Shown here one piece after another: positions 53,254 through 62,297 of a stretch of 64,000 nt of DNA. The DNA is from Sphingobacterium phlebotomi (GTDB taxonomy: Bacteria; Bacteroidota; Bacteroidia; Sphingobacteriales; Sphingobacteriaceae): positions 1 through 64,000 of the forward strand of contig NZ_VTAV01000002.1 in assembly GCF_008180195.1 (NCBI RefSeq), written 5' to 3'. Made by a program: the position numbers and the translations under genes. A model generated the notes under the pieces. The model was not told where the DNA came from and did not search any database. It worked only from the letters and a program-made list of their open reading frames with translations. Within the stretch, counting starts at the first letter, position 1. The number at the start of each line of letters is the position of its first letter.

Positions 53254-54771
53254 TTATTTTTGGGGACTTTCACTGTTTTGCTTCTCTGTAATCTCTTCTA
53301 CTAAACTGTTCAGATACACTTCCAGGTTTGTATATCCAGTTTTGCTCCATGTTACGGTATTGCCGTCGGAGGCATCATTCGGATTCAATTTGTTTGAATT
53401 TTCCCACCAATCGGGCATACCGTCGCCGTCGGAATCTTTCAGAAATTCGGGGTTAACAGCACTGTCGCTCAAATCGGGCCACGCACTTTCTGCGTTCGAA
53501 GACTTTACATCATGCGGAACGTCTATGAGTCCGGGATAATTTTTAGCGTCTGAAGAAATGCTACCGAAGTAGGTCGCTGTTCCGTTTTTCGTTTCTTCAA
53601 CGATTCGTACATCAATGATGTCGCGCTGTTTTGAACATCCTGCATGTTGCAAAACCAAATGATACGCTTCCTGAGCGGTATGGGTGGTAACAACCTCCGT
53701 TTCCAACGGTTTGGAAAGGCGCATCTCTTTTTTCACCTGTTTCGTAAACGTGTTATCATTTTTATTGTCAATTTGTTCGTAGATTCCTTTTGACCAGTTA
53801 TTTCTTGTTGTTTCCGGATCTCCTTCTACCACATTTCCGTCTACATAAAAACGCCCCCAAATATGTTCCATGGGTTTCCACCCGTTGGGTTGACCGTTTT
53901 TTCCGGTCACATATTCAGAAGTACGGACACCGATAGCAGCAATACGGTAGCGGACACGACTGTTCTTCGGCGTTGCAGGACCGGACTTGTAATAATTGTT
54001 TACAATGTTCACGTGCATTCCTTCCCCTCCGTAACATCCGGCTCCCGCCCAGTTATAAAACACATTGTTACGCATATCTACATATTCGCGTTCCTGCGTC
54101 GAAACATGAGGACCCAAACGCGGCATGCGGCTTTCGTGATGCGCCATCAGATTATGATGAAAGGAAGACCGGTGTCCGCCGACAATGGCTCCATAACCAT
54201 GTTTTCCCTTAGCATGTCCGGCTGTACGAAGGCTTTCCGAAATCAGACACCATTGTACCGTTACGTTTTCGCCGCCATAGAAAGTACAGGTTTCATCAAC
54301 CGACCAGCTGATGGAACAATGGTCGATGATGATATTCCGGTTTTTTGACCCTCCTAATCCGTCCGGCTCTCCATCCCCCTCATTACCCACACGAAAACGC
54401 ATGTAACGAATAACTACGTTATCTGCGTTAACGGATACAGGATAACGTGCAATACAGATCCCCTTTCCGGGTGCTGTTTGTCCGGCAATGGTCAAGTTGC
54501 CGTCAACGATATTCAGCCGGCTGTTCAGAAAAATAGTTCCGGCCACATCAAATACCACCGTGCGTGTGCCCCTCTGAGAGACTGCATGACGGAATGTACC
54601 AGGTTCGTCGCCATCTTCCAGCGTGGTTACACGATATACTTTTCCCCCGCGTCCACCGGTAGCATTGCGTCCAAAACCCTCGGCTCCCGGGAAAGCTGCA
54701 ATGTCATGCTGTGCAGATCCGGATAGCGCAGAAAAGACAGACAGTAAGAAAATAAAAAACACTTTTATCAT
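53254..54771 (-). CDS. Pectate lyase, family PL1 (copy 1)
   Basis: A 505-residue exported right-handed beta-helix lyase (signal peptide ending 'SGSAQ'). Typical features are 'FPGAEGFGRNATGGRGGKVYRVTTLEDG', 'LTIAGQTAPGKGICIARYPVSVNADNVVIRYMRFRVG', 'IIIDHCSISWSVDE' and 'SFHHNLMAHHESRMPRLGP'. The C-terminal end carries 'DSDGDGMPDWWE', a calcium-binding/dockerin-like motif often seen in these lyases. It is the last gene of the leftward GH105-fusion-PL1 unit. Confidence 0.93.
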   Translation of the reverse strand: MIKVFFIFLLSVFSALSGSAQHDIAAFPGAEGFGRNATGGRGGKVYRVTTLEDGDEPGTFRHAVSQRGTRTVVFDVAGTIFLNSRLNIVDGNLTIAGQTAPGKGICIARYPVSVNADNVVIRYMRFRVGNEGDGEPDGLGGSKNRNIIIDHCSISWSVDETCTFYGGENVTVQWCLISESLRTAGHAKGKHGYGAIVGGHRSSFHHNLMAHHESRMPRLGPHVSTQEREYVDMRNNVFYNWAGAGCYGGEGMHVNIVNNYYKSGPATPKNSRVRYRIAAIGVRTSEYVTGKNGQPNGWKPMEHIWGRFYVDGNVVEGDPETTRNNWSKGIYEQIDNKNDNTFTKQVKKEMRLSKPLETEVVTTHTAQEAYHLVLQHAGCSKQRDIIDVRIVEETKNGTATYFGSISSDAKNYPGLIDVPHDVKSSNAESAWPDLSDSAVNPEFLKDSDGDGMPDWWENSNKLNPNDASDGNTVTWSKTGYTNLEVYLNSLVEEITEKQNSESPQK

Positions 54772-54798
54772 AGATAGATTTTTTATTGTTTCTCCACA

Positions 54799-56973
54799 TC
54801 ATTCTACTTCGAAAATCCCGTCCAAAAAAGTGACAGTATAATCCATCATCGGCTGAAACCAAGGGTCGAAAAACCAGTAAGGATGAGGTGTATCGGGAAA
54901 TTCTCGGATTTCCCAATAAATACCATACCGATCAAGCTTTTTGATCATATCGTCTCGTCCCGCATGAAATCTTGGAATGGAGCTATTCAAAAATATAATC
55001 GGAGCCGAATTTTGAGAAGTATGATTTAGCGGAGCCGCCGATTCCCAATTTGTTGGATTCTGTTCATAGGTGCCATCCAACCAATTGGATGCGGCCGTAC
55101 CCTCGGAAGACTCTGGGTGACGGAACGCAAGCGTTCCGTCAATATTCACAACAGCTTGGACATCGGATAGCTGCTCGGCATTTCCTCGACCCGGTCCCTC
55201 AAAATCAGGATTTCCATTCGTGACCCCCAATAGACTAGCCAATTGTCCTCCTGCAGAGGTTCCCAAACTGGCTATGTGCTTCGTATCCAACTGGATTTTA
55301 TCTGCATTGGCGCGCATCCATCGGACAGCCGATTTGAGATCGTATACCGCCTCCGGATATTTTGCTTCTAAAGACAAACGATATTCTACCGCAACGGCTA
55401 CGTAACCCTTAGCCGCCAAAGCTTTGCCGATAGTGTGCATTTGAGATTTATCGCCCGATTGCCACCCTCCTCCATGAATCAACAGCACACCCGGATAGCG
55501 CTTCGACGTATTCCCTTCAGGACGAAATACATCTAAAAACAAAGGTCTATCCCCGACTCTATCATATTCTTGATCTAGAGACGATACCACCGGCGTTTTT
55601 GATTCCGCAATACGGATATACGGTCGGTATTTCCGCTCCTTCAAGTAAGTGCCATGCAAAGTGAAAGAGGTGTCTCGGGGAATAGATACAGTTGGTTCTA
55701 ACCATGCCCATCGCTTCGCCCAATCGTTCAGATAATCTGCCCGATGAATGGAGAGGGTACGTGCGCCTTGTTGACCATCCAAAAAAAACTTTTCATCCGG
55801 CAAATCACCAAACCAATTCTCACCCAGCTTATAATCCCCCGGCTGTTCGTCCCCCGGCCAAGGGGCGGTACTGATAAAGCCACCTGTTAATCCATCTAAC
55901 TCTTTAATTGTACTGCTTGTTTTATAGGTTACTTCTTCCGACTTTTTGGAAGAATAGCGGATTGCATAGGTTCCATTTCCAATGTAATATCCTGGCCATA
56001 CTTGCCCTAGAGCCTCCATGGTAAAGCATGCAGAATCCGGTGCGATAGGCTCCTCTGGACCTGAAAATTGCCACTCCACCACGCCGTAGGCCGGAACGCT
56101 ATCACGAAAACTGCTATTCCCCTGGAAAACCGTCTTCGAGCTGTGCGCAATCCGGGTATATACCCCTCCCCAGCTTTCGCTTCCGGGATCGTCTGGGTTT
56201 CCGTGTAGGAGATAACCTAACGACGGCGTATCCCCCATTTTAATGTGACCTGCGTAATAATGGATAAAATCAGCACCCATGGCTCCTCTCCCTCTAATAT
56301 AATTGTCGTAGTAAGCAATTCTATGCATGTCTTTTGGTGCATCCTCGTCTTCCATAAACCAACCTCTATACGTCGCGTTGGATTCGATAAACCAAAGATC
56401 AGCATGATTCTGCGCAATATAATGATAGGCGTTGATACTCCATTTTTTATTGGCCCCCCCGATCCAGAATACACGTATGTTGGATTTAATTTCAGGCGCA
56501 TCATGAAGCGCTTGAGCCAGATCTTCCAATCCGCCCCACACCAATATCCAAAGCGGTTGTTCACTCTTTTTTTGGGCACACGAAACAATCCAGTCGGATC
56601 CTTCTGTTGACTCCGAATATCCGCGGTAAGGTGCTTCGGCGATTACCCCTTGCTTGGATATGCTCCGTAATTCTTCAGGAGATCGAAGCGCAGGGTTCTT
56701 TTTGCTTAATACCGGATAGTCCTTTTCGTATAGATCTATCATTTCGAGAATGTCCTTTTTTCTGCCTTTACCGAAGGGGGAGGAAATTAATCCTTCTATT
56801 TCGAAGCAATCGGAATACATCAATAGATGAATCATGGATTGGTTATCGTCTGGATCTGTTCCTCCGATATCTGTACTAACGATTATTCGAGGCTTCCCAT
56901 CGTTCTGTGCCCATACAGATGTGGTCGCCAGCAGTCCTATAAAAAAAAACGAAAGGTATATTCTGAACATCAT
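54799..56973 (-). CDS. Fusion of a DUF1593 nucleoside-hydrolase-like domain with an alpha/beta-hydrolase esterase
   Basis: A 724-residue exported protein (signal peptide 1-22). Residues about 28-300 match the DUF1593/Sde182-type nucleoside-hydrolase-like domain, with the metal-site pattern 'STDIGGTDPDDNQS' (Asp35, Asp40, Asp42, Asp43); about 330-440 looks like the beta-rich C-terminal part of the same family. Residues about 470-724 form an alpha/beta hydrolase of the acetyl/feruloyl-esterase type: 'HGGGW' (500-504), 'GTSAGG' (Ser573), probable Asp674 and 'TPHPYW' (His697). It lies between a GH105 gene and a PL1 gene, 5 bases from the former, so a role on decorated pectin fragments is likely. 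The substrate of either half is unknown. Confidence 0.82.
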   Translation of the reverse strand: MMFRIYLSFFFIGLLATTSVWAQNDGKPRIIVSTDIGGTDPDDNQSMIHLLMYSDCFEIEGLISSPFGKGRKKDILEMIDLYEKDYPVLSKKNPALRSPEELRSISKQGVIAEAPYRGYSESTEGSDWIVSCAQKKSEQPLWILVWGGLEDLAQALHDAPEIKSNIRVFWIGGANKKWSINAYHYIAQNHADLWFIESNATYRGWFMEDEDAPKDMHRIAYYDNYIRGRGAMGADFIHYYAGHIKMGDTPSLGYLLHGNPDDPGSESWGGVYTRIAHSSKTVFQGNSSFRDSVPAYGVVEWQFSGPEEPIAPDSACFTMEALGQVWPGYYIGNGTYAIRYSSKKSEEVTYKTSSTIKELDGLTGGFISTAPWPGDEQPGDYKLGENWFGDLPDEKFFLDGQQGARTLSIHRADYLNDWAKRWAWLEPTVSIPRDTSFTLHGTYLKERKYRPYIRIAESKTPVVSSLDQEYDRVGDRPLFLDVFRPEGNTSKRYPGVLLIHGGGWQSGDKSQMHTIGKALAAKGYVAVAVEYRLSLEAKYPEAVYDLKSAVRWMRANADKIQLDTKHIASLGTSAGGQLASLLGVTNGNPDFEGPGRGNAEQLSDVQAVVNIDGTLAFRHPESSEGTAASNWLDGTYEQNPTNWESAAPLNHTSQNSAPIIFLNSSIPRFHAGRDDMIKKLDRYGIYWEIREFPDTPHPYWFFDPWFQPMMDYTVTFLDGIFEVE

Positions 56974-56978
56974 TATTT

Positions 56979-58139
56979 TTACCTGTCCAATAAAACACTT
57001 GTCATGATGAAAGGTCCTATAGCCTTGGGATCATTATCCCGGATCGGTTCGGAAATATAATAAGCAAAACTTCCGTCTCTATAATTCTTTTCGCCCCCCA
57101 ACCCCGCTACGGAACAACAATCAGTGATGGATAAAGAGCCATCCGCCTCTGTCTTAACAAACCGCTTTAAAAACTGGTCATAGGCCTGCGCCCCTTTCAT
57201 TAGATAATGTTTGTCCAAATAGCCTTTTTGGGCGCCTTTGATCCACGTGTAAATAAACATAATCGATCCCGTCGATTCCAGATAATTCCCTTCCCTATCT
57301 CCTAAGTTGGTAACTTGGTACCACATACCTGTTTCGGGGTCTCTAAACTTTTCAACCGAAGCTGACAGTTCTTGTAGGATATCTATGATTGCCGGTCGAT
57401 CTTTGTGGTTTTCCGGTAAAAAATCCAGAACGTCAACAATCGCCATCATATACCAACCTATACTACGCGACCAAAAGTGAGGAGAAAGACCAGTTTTCGG
57501 ATCCGCCCAACGTTGCTGTTTACTTTCGTCCCAACCATGGAAATACAGCCCAGTTTTTGCATCATACAAATATTTCCGAACATCCACAATCTGCAAGGCG
57601 ACATCATCAAATAGCGCTGCTTCGTTATTTTCTTGCGCATACTGTGCGAGAAACGGGCCGGCCATATATAGTCCATCCAACCATACTTGATGCGGATAAA
57701 CTTTTTTGTGCCAAAAACTCCCGTCTTTTGTACGAGGGTGCGTACGCATCTGTTCCCGTTGATGATCCAGTGCTATCTTGAATCGCTCTTCTTTCGTTTT
57801 TGCCAAAATAGGGAAAAGGATTTTGCCGGTATTGACGCGATCGATGTTATACTCCAAAGGTTTATAGGTCTTAATCGTTCCGTCGACATTCACCATGGTA
57901 TCTGCATAATCATACACATAGTTATAATATTTTGGGTTGTCCGTTTTATCATAAACTTGTAATATAGACTGCATCACCAGACCGTGGCAATAGTTCCATT
58001 TCAACGTTTTTGAAAAATCAAGCATCCACGCTTCTGGATTACGCTTCATCTCCGAGTCGGTCATCTGAACATAATTCTTTTGTCCGAAAGTTTGTAAAGC
58101 GGAAAAAACAGAAAATACCACTATGATTAACTTCTTCAT
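56979..58139 (-). CDS. GH105 unsaturated rhamnogalacturonyl hydrolase (single domain)
   Basis: A 386-residue exported enzyme (signal peptide ending 'LQTFGQ'). Family patterns are 'CHGLVMQSILQVYD', 'HPRTKDGSFWHKKVYPHQVWLDGLYMAGPF', 'GWDESKQQRWADPKTGLSPHFWSRSIGWYMMAIVDVLDFLP' and 'CCSVAGLGGEKNYRDGSFAYYISEPIRDNDPKAIGPFI'. It has normal GH105 length, unlike the two-domain paralogue at 29825. LacI-type operator 4 stands 90 bases upstream. Confidence 0.93.
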   Translation of the reverse strand: MKKLIIVVFSVFSALQTFGQKNYVQMTDSEMKRNPEAWMLDFSKTLKWNYCHGLVMQSILQVYDKTDNPKYYNYVYDYADTMVNVDGTIKTYKPLEYNIDRVNTGKILFPILAKTKEERFKIALDHQREQMRTHPRTKDGSFWHKKVYPHQVWLDGLYMAGPFLAQYAQENNEAALFDDVALQIVDVRKYLYDAKTGLYFHGWDESKQQRWADPKTGLSPHFWSRSIGWYMMAIVDVLDFLPENHKDRPAIIDILQELSASVEKFRDPETGMWYQVTNLGDREGNYLESTGSIMFIYTWIKGAQKGYLDKHYLMKGAQAYDQFLKRFVKTEADGSLSITDCCSVAGLGGEKNYRDGSFAYYISEPIRDNDPKAIGPFIMTSVLLDR

Positions 58140-58228
58140 CTGAATGAGGTTTATATTTATATTCGGTTTATTATATGCTTTACAACAATAAGTATTTGAT
58201 AGGTTAATACATACAAAATAGCATAAAA

Positions 58229-58266
58229 AAACAGTGCAAACGTTGCCGGCAACGTTTGCACTGTTT
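58229..58266. promoter_or_regulatory. LacI-type operator 4, also a likely terminator
   Basis: A 38-base perfect palindrome containing the same GCAAACGTTGCC half-site as operator 3. It lies upstream of the GH105-fusion-PL1 unit. On the minus strand it is followed by TTTTTT, so it has the form of an intrinsic terminator for the transcript coming from the DUF2383 gene. Confidence 0.8.
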
Positions 58267-58303
58267 CAATCCCCCTTGGGAATTATTTTTTGTTTTTTGA
58301 AAG

Positions 58304-58750
58304 CTATTTAGCGCTATCGCGTAAAGCTTTAATCCTATCATGGGAGACTCTGATCTGTGCAGCTTGGTCAAGCACGGTTTCCAATGCCTGTCCGGCCACC
58401 TCTCCGCTGTCCATTACCTTTTTATATGCCGCCTTGATAGCATCCTCACCGCGTTCTGCTTCCTCCAAGATACTTTTTCGATCTTTACCGCCAAACAGGG
58501 CTTTTACGTCGATCCAAGCGCGATGTATAGCTCCTGCCACGCTTTCATCGTCTTCGTCCACTTCTGCTCCATATTGTTCAGCTAATGCATTAAGTTCTTG
58601 GGAAAAACGTTCGCTTTCTGCTGCTGCTTCTGTGAAGATGACGTTCAGATCAGCGTTTACAGGTTCTAGATCTTCTAATGCTTTTCTAAATCCCAATGTA
58701 CGATCATTATTGATCTCTATTAAATTCTTTAAGTGCTTTATCGCTTTCAT
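58304..58750 (-). CDS. PA2169/DUF2383-family four-helix-bundle protein
   Basis: A 148-residue soluble, all-helical, acidic protein ('LIEINNDRTLGFRKALEDLE', 'AWIDVKALFGGKDRKSILEEAERGEDAIKAAYKKVM'), matching the DUF2383 ferritin-like family. Members are usually stress-related or found near envelope genes; their function is not established. It has no signal peptide. It sits between the PL1 and GH105 genes, which is unusual for a polysaccharide locus. Confidence 0.82.
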   Translation of the reverse strand: MKAIKHLKNLIEINNDRTLGFRKALEDLEPVNADLNVIFTEAAAESERFSQELNALAEQYGAEVDEDDESVAGAIHRAWIDVKALFGGKDRKSILEEAERGEDAIKAAYKKVMDSGEVAGQALETVLDQAAQIRVSHDRIKALRDSAK

Positions 58751-58817
58751 AATATTTTTGTTTTGTGACTATACGATAAGAACGGTTTAGAAGAGTAATA
58801 GTTTCCGATATCTATTT

Positions 58818-60530
58818 TTAATACAATCCTTCCACTAAAGAATTGAAATACATCTCGATATTATCATACACCTCACTTAAATCCCGACCGTTTGCATTCG
58901 GCGTATTCGGATCGAGGTTGTTAGCCGTTTCCCACGCATCGGGCATACCATCTCCATCGGTATCGACTAAAGGCGTCGTTTGTACCAAAACCGGCCAACC
59001 GCCAACATCTGTTTGTGAATCGATAATACCCGGGTAATCGGTTTTTGAACCGTTGTAGGTAGTCATTCCATTTCTCACTTCGTTCACCACGCGTTGATCT
59101 ATCGCATCACGTTTATAGGCCGCCCCGGCTTTCTCCAAAACCTGTTCGTAAGCTTGTTCGGCCGTATGCTGCGTGCTCAACGTTTCAAAAGGGAATGGTG
59201 TCGTTCTTTGTGCTTGCGCGGCGGAAACGCCTGCGTCAAAATCGACGCCTCCTGCCCAATTATTCATTGTGACACCGCCATTGCCGAACACATAATTGCC
59301 GTCGATAAAGAATACACCATAACCTAGAAGATTGGGGTCAACATTGTCTTCTTTTGATATCTGCATAATCCGCGCGCTACGACTGGAGGGTGTTGCGGGA
59401 CCTGGTTTGTAATAGTTGTTCACGATATTATATTCGCCGTTTTCTCCCCCATAAGCAGAGTTTCCACGCCAGTTGTAGATAACATTATTACGGTAATCTA
59501 CTTTATCAGCACCCACGGGGCTTAATCCTCCTGTCCCCGAGCGATTTCCACCATCAAAGCGGGGATTACGGCTATTATGATGCGCCAACAGATTATGATG
59601 AAAAGAGGCTTGATGACCTCCCCATATTCCACCGTAACCGTGGTCGTCTTTTTCGTGAAACGATTTGTTTAAGCTTTCCGCTAGGATACACCATTGCATT
59701 GTAAAATCTTTATTGGCATAGAAAGACGAGCATTCATCAATAGACCAACTCATGGAGCAGTGATCGATGACAATATTTTGCTGATAGCGTCCCCATAAGG
59801 CATCTTGTTCATTTTGGGTAAGATCACCCATCCGAAAACGTAAAAATCGAAGGATCACATTATCCGCTGCAATGACCATTTCATGATCCTGTATACAGAT
59901 ACCATCGCCGGGGGCCGTCTGTCCGGCAATTGTGACATCCCCATTGCTGATACGTAACCTGTTACTCAGCTTAATATTTCCCGAAACTTCAAAAACAATA
60001 ATCCGTGGACCGGACTGCTCAATAGCTGTACGTAAGCTCCCTGCACCCGCATCGTTTAAGTTGGTCACTTTAATAACCCTACCGCCGCGCCCGCCTGTTG
60101 TCGTCTTGCCATAACCATCCGCTCCTGGGAAAGCGAGCGCCAGTTCGGGCTGCTCTTCTTCTTTCGTGGTAAACGCTTCTACTAATCTATTAGACGTAAA
60201 AGAGGGATTGGTTTTGTGGATGGCACGCAAACGGGCATAGTAGCCTGTTGACGGCATTAATCCGCTGAATTGCACTTTGGTTTGCTGCGTGGTATCAGTT
60301 TTAGCGACAATCTCCGAAAACGAACTGTTGGTACCGATTTCCAGAAAATAACCATCCGCTTTATCGACCGCATCCCATTCGAACGTTGCTGATTTACTTT
60401 CTGTCGTTATGGTAAAACTCTCTGGTGGGGGTAACGTGCTGCTCGTCTCGTCCTGCACATCCTTGCTACAGGCAACTAGTACTAGCGTGCATAAACCAAC
60501 GATGACGGAGAATGTCTTTTTCATCTGCAT
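58818..60530 (-). CDS. Pectate lyase, family PL1 (copy 2), lipoprotein with fibronectin domain
   Basis: A 570-residue lipoprotein: the signal ends in the lipobox 'LVLVACSKD', then a fibronectin type III domain (about residues 38-125) and a PL1 beta-helix ('FPGADGYGKTTTGGRGGRVIKVTNLND', 'MSWSIDECSSFYANKDFTMQWCILAESLNKSF', 'SFHHNLLAHHNSRNPRFDGG'). It ends with 'DTDGDGMPDAWE' as in copy 1. I place the start at 60530 or 60524 (two Met codons apart); the frame is open to 60578 but the signal argues for the later start. It is probably surface-anchored. Confidence 0.92.
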   Translation of the reverse strand: MQMKKTFSVIVGLCTLVLVACSKDVQDETSSTLPPPESFTITTESKSATFEWDAVDKADGYFLEIGTNSSFSEIVAKTDTTQQTKVQFSGLMPSTGYYARLRAIHKTNPSFTSNRLVEAFTTKEEEQPELALAFPGADGYGKTTTGGRGGRVIKVTNLNDAGAGSLRTAIEQSGPRIIVFEVSGNIKLSNRLRISNGDVTIAGQTAPGDGICIQDHEMVIAADNVILRFLRFRMGDLTQNEQDALWGRYQQNIVIDHCSMSWSIDECSSFYANKDFTMQWCILAESLNKSFHEKDDHGYGGIWGGHQASFHHNLLAHHNSRNPRFDGGNRSGTGGLSPVGADKVDYRNNVIYNWRGNSAYGGENGEYNIVNNYYKPGPATPSSRSARIMQISKEDNVDPNLLGYGVFFIDGNYVFGNGGVTMNNWAGGVDFDAGVSAAQAQRTTPFPFETLSTQHTAEQAYEQVLEKAGAAYKRDAIDQRVVNEVRNGMTTYNGSKTDYPGIIDSQTDVGGWPVLVQTTPLVDTDGDGMPDAWETANNLDPNTPNANGRDLSEVYDNIEMYFNSLVEGLY

Positions 60531-60593
60531 TTTGGTAGTCTTGTTTATAATTATTTTATAATAGTAAGGGCAAAACATGTTTTGCCCTTATCT

Positions 60594-62267
60594 TTAACGC
60601 GCCCAGCGTGGGTCTCCGATAGGTCCCGCACTACTGCTCGCTGTACGCAATGGTGAATTAGCCGGTAATGTGAAATCATTCGTATTAAAATCCCACGAAA
60701 GCGTTTCTTCCTGTACATTCGTGACGATCACCGCACTTGGAATATTAAGTTTAGCCCGTGGCGTAGCAGAATTCAATAAATTAAACACGTTCGTATTCGA
60801 TATTTGTGCTGTAGCTCCGTTTGCTGCCCTTAACAAATCATTATTCATCGTTAAAGAGGTGAACCGCGGCGAAATCCAACCCGTATTTGCTAAAATACTG
60901 TTGCTCACAACAATACTGGCTGGTGTATTGACATCCATCAGCGGCCGTCTGCCTCCTGTATTACCAAAAGCGTTAATGGTACAATGATCAATGAGGATAC
61001 TCGCTCCAGGTGTACCAATATTGACATCATAGCGTAGAATATTCGTACTCAACCTATTAAACGTAGAGTTCACTAGCTCAAAGCGGTTCATCTGTAGTTT
61101 CTGCAATTCGAATAACGCATAATCCTGATCGTTGTCCTGTACAATACTGTTTTCAACACGGATGTAGTCGATGCGGTGCTCTCTGTTTCCGGCACGGCTA
61201 CCACGCACAAGCGCTCTACCGAGGCCCTGTATACGACAACCCTGTATATGGATAGACGTAAATGTGGCAGCTCCTGTTGGCAAATCCACCAAATAGAGAT
61301 CCGGTGTATTCAACATATCCACGGTAAGATCATACAGATGGATTCCTGCACCATCACCACGCAGCTCAAAACCTCTTGGATTTATAATCGTATTAATAGG
61401 ATTACCCGATACCGAACCCAAGGTAATATGCTTATTTTCAATTCGTATCACATTTTCCGTTAGGTCGTAAACCCCTGGACGCAGTCCGATAACAGCCTGA
61501 TTTTCCGCATCTGCAATCACTTGTGCCAAATCATCTTCTGGACCCACCTCTATCGTGAAATTGCTGGTCACTTTGGTGGTGAAACCTAAACGACCGATTT
61601 GTACTTCATCGGCAAAAAGTAACGCTAAATATTGTGTTTCTGATTCAAGATCTTCGATTATGCGTTCGCCGGCTTCAATTTCTTCTGCCGTCAAGGTTAT
61701 CTGTTGTACAATATCGTATCTCTCTCCACCATTTTCTTCATTTGTTTCTCCAGTAAGCTTTCCAATTACAATCCGACTTGCCGTTTCATCCGGTCTCCAA
61801 GTCAAACGCACCGATTTGTCTTGTAAATCCACCTGCTCATCCAGCAAATTGAATAATTGTTTGCCTCGTATCATAAATCCGTTGCTATGCAACCAATGCG
61901 AATTGTCCGATTGCCCAGTTCCGACAGTGCGTACCCGCGCGAAATATTTGGTACGCACCTCGATTTGCTGATCTGTTAATGTGACGCCAGCTGTGTCTGT
62001 ATTCAAGGAAAACAACGGTCCGTCGGCAAACAACGTATCTTTGGAAATTTCAACAATATATGTCGCTTTTTCCGTATTCAGCGCATCCCCCCATGTCAGC
62101 TTTACTTCTGTTTCGCCACTTTCAGCACCAACCACTTTACTCGGCATAAACATGCGGTCGGGATGGAACTCTTTAAAAAGTTCGCTATTTTTATCGCAAG
62201 CTATAGACAAAAGGACACAGCATGATGCCAGAAGCCAGTGGATACTATATTTATGTAATGTCTTCAT
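60594..62267 (-). CDS. Surface lipoprotein with fibronectin and DUF4957/DUF5123-like beta-helix domains
   Basis: A 557-residue lipoprotein (Cys24 in 'LSIACDKN'). Two fibronectin-like domains lie at about 38-125 and 135-235. From about 245 on there is a beta-helix with 'VGPEDDLAQVIADAENQAVIGLRPGVYDLTENVIRIENKHITLGSVSG' and repeated short strands ending in 'FNTNDFTLPANSPLRTASSSAGPIGDPRWAR', the DUF4957/DUF5123 pattern seen beside SusD in pectin loci. I see no lyase catalytic set, so it probably binds pectin at the surface. It lies 30 bases behind the SusD gene. Confidence 0.82.
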   Translation of the reverse strand: MKTLHKYSIHWLLASCCVLLSIACDKNSELFKEFHPDRMFMPSKVVGAESGETEVKLTWGDALNTEKATYIVEISKDTLFADGPLFSLNTDTAGVTLTDQQIEVRTKYFARVRTVGTGQSDNSHWLHSNGFMIRGKQLFNLLDEQVDLQDKSVRLTWRPDETASRIVIGKLTGETNEENGGERYDIVQQITLTAEEIEAGERIIEDLESETQYLALLFADEVQIGRLGFTTKVTSNFTIEVGPEDDLAQVIADAENQAVIGLRPGVYDLTENVIRIENKHITLGSVSGNPINTIINPRGFELRGDGAGIHLYDLTVDMLNTPDLYLVDLPTGAATFTSIHIQGCRIQGLGRALVRGSRAGNREHRIDYIRVENSIVQDNDQDYALFELQKLQMNRFELVNSTFNRLSTNILRYDVNIGTPGASILIDHCTINAFGNTGGRRPLMDVNTPASIVVSNSILANTGWISPRFTSLTMNNDLLRAANGATAQISNTNVFNLLNSATPRAKLNIPSAVIVTNVQEETLSWDFNTNDFTLPANSPLRTASSSAGPIGDPRWAR

Positions 62268-62297
62268 CTTTGTATTATTATTCGTTATATCCTGTCG

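Noticed and set aside
52966..53304. 112-codon rightward frame in the repeat region
   Set aside because: Its end runs through the antisense of the PL1 gene, the middle is made of tandem repeats and palindromes, and I recognise no family. Kept as an open question rather than a gene.
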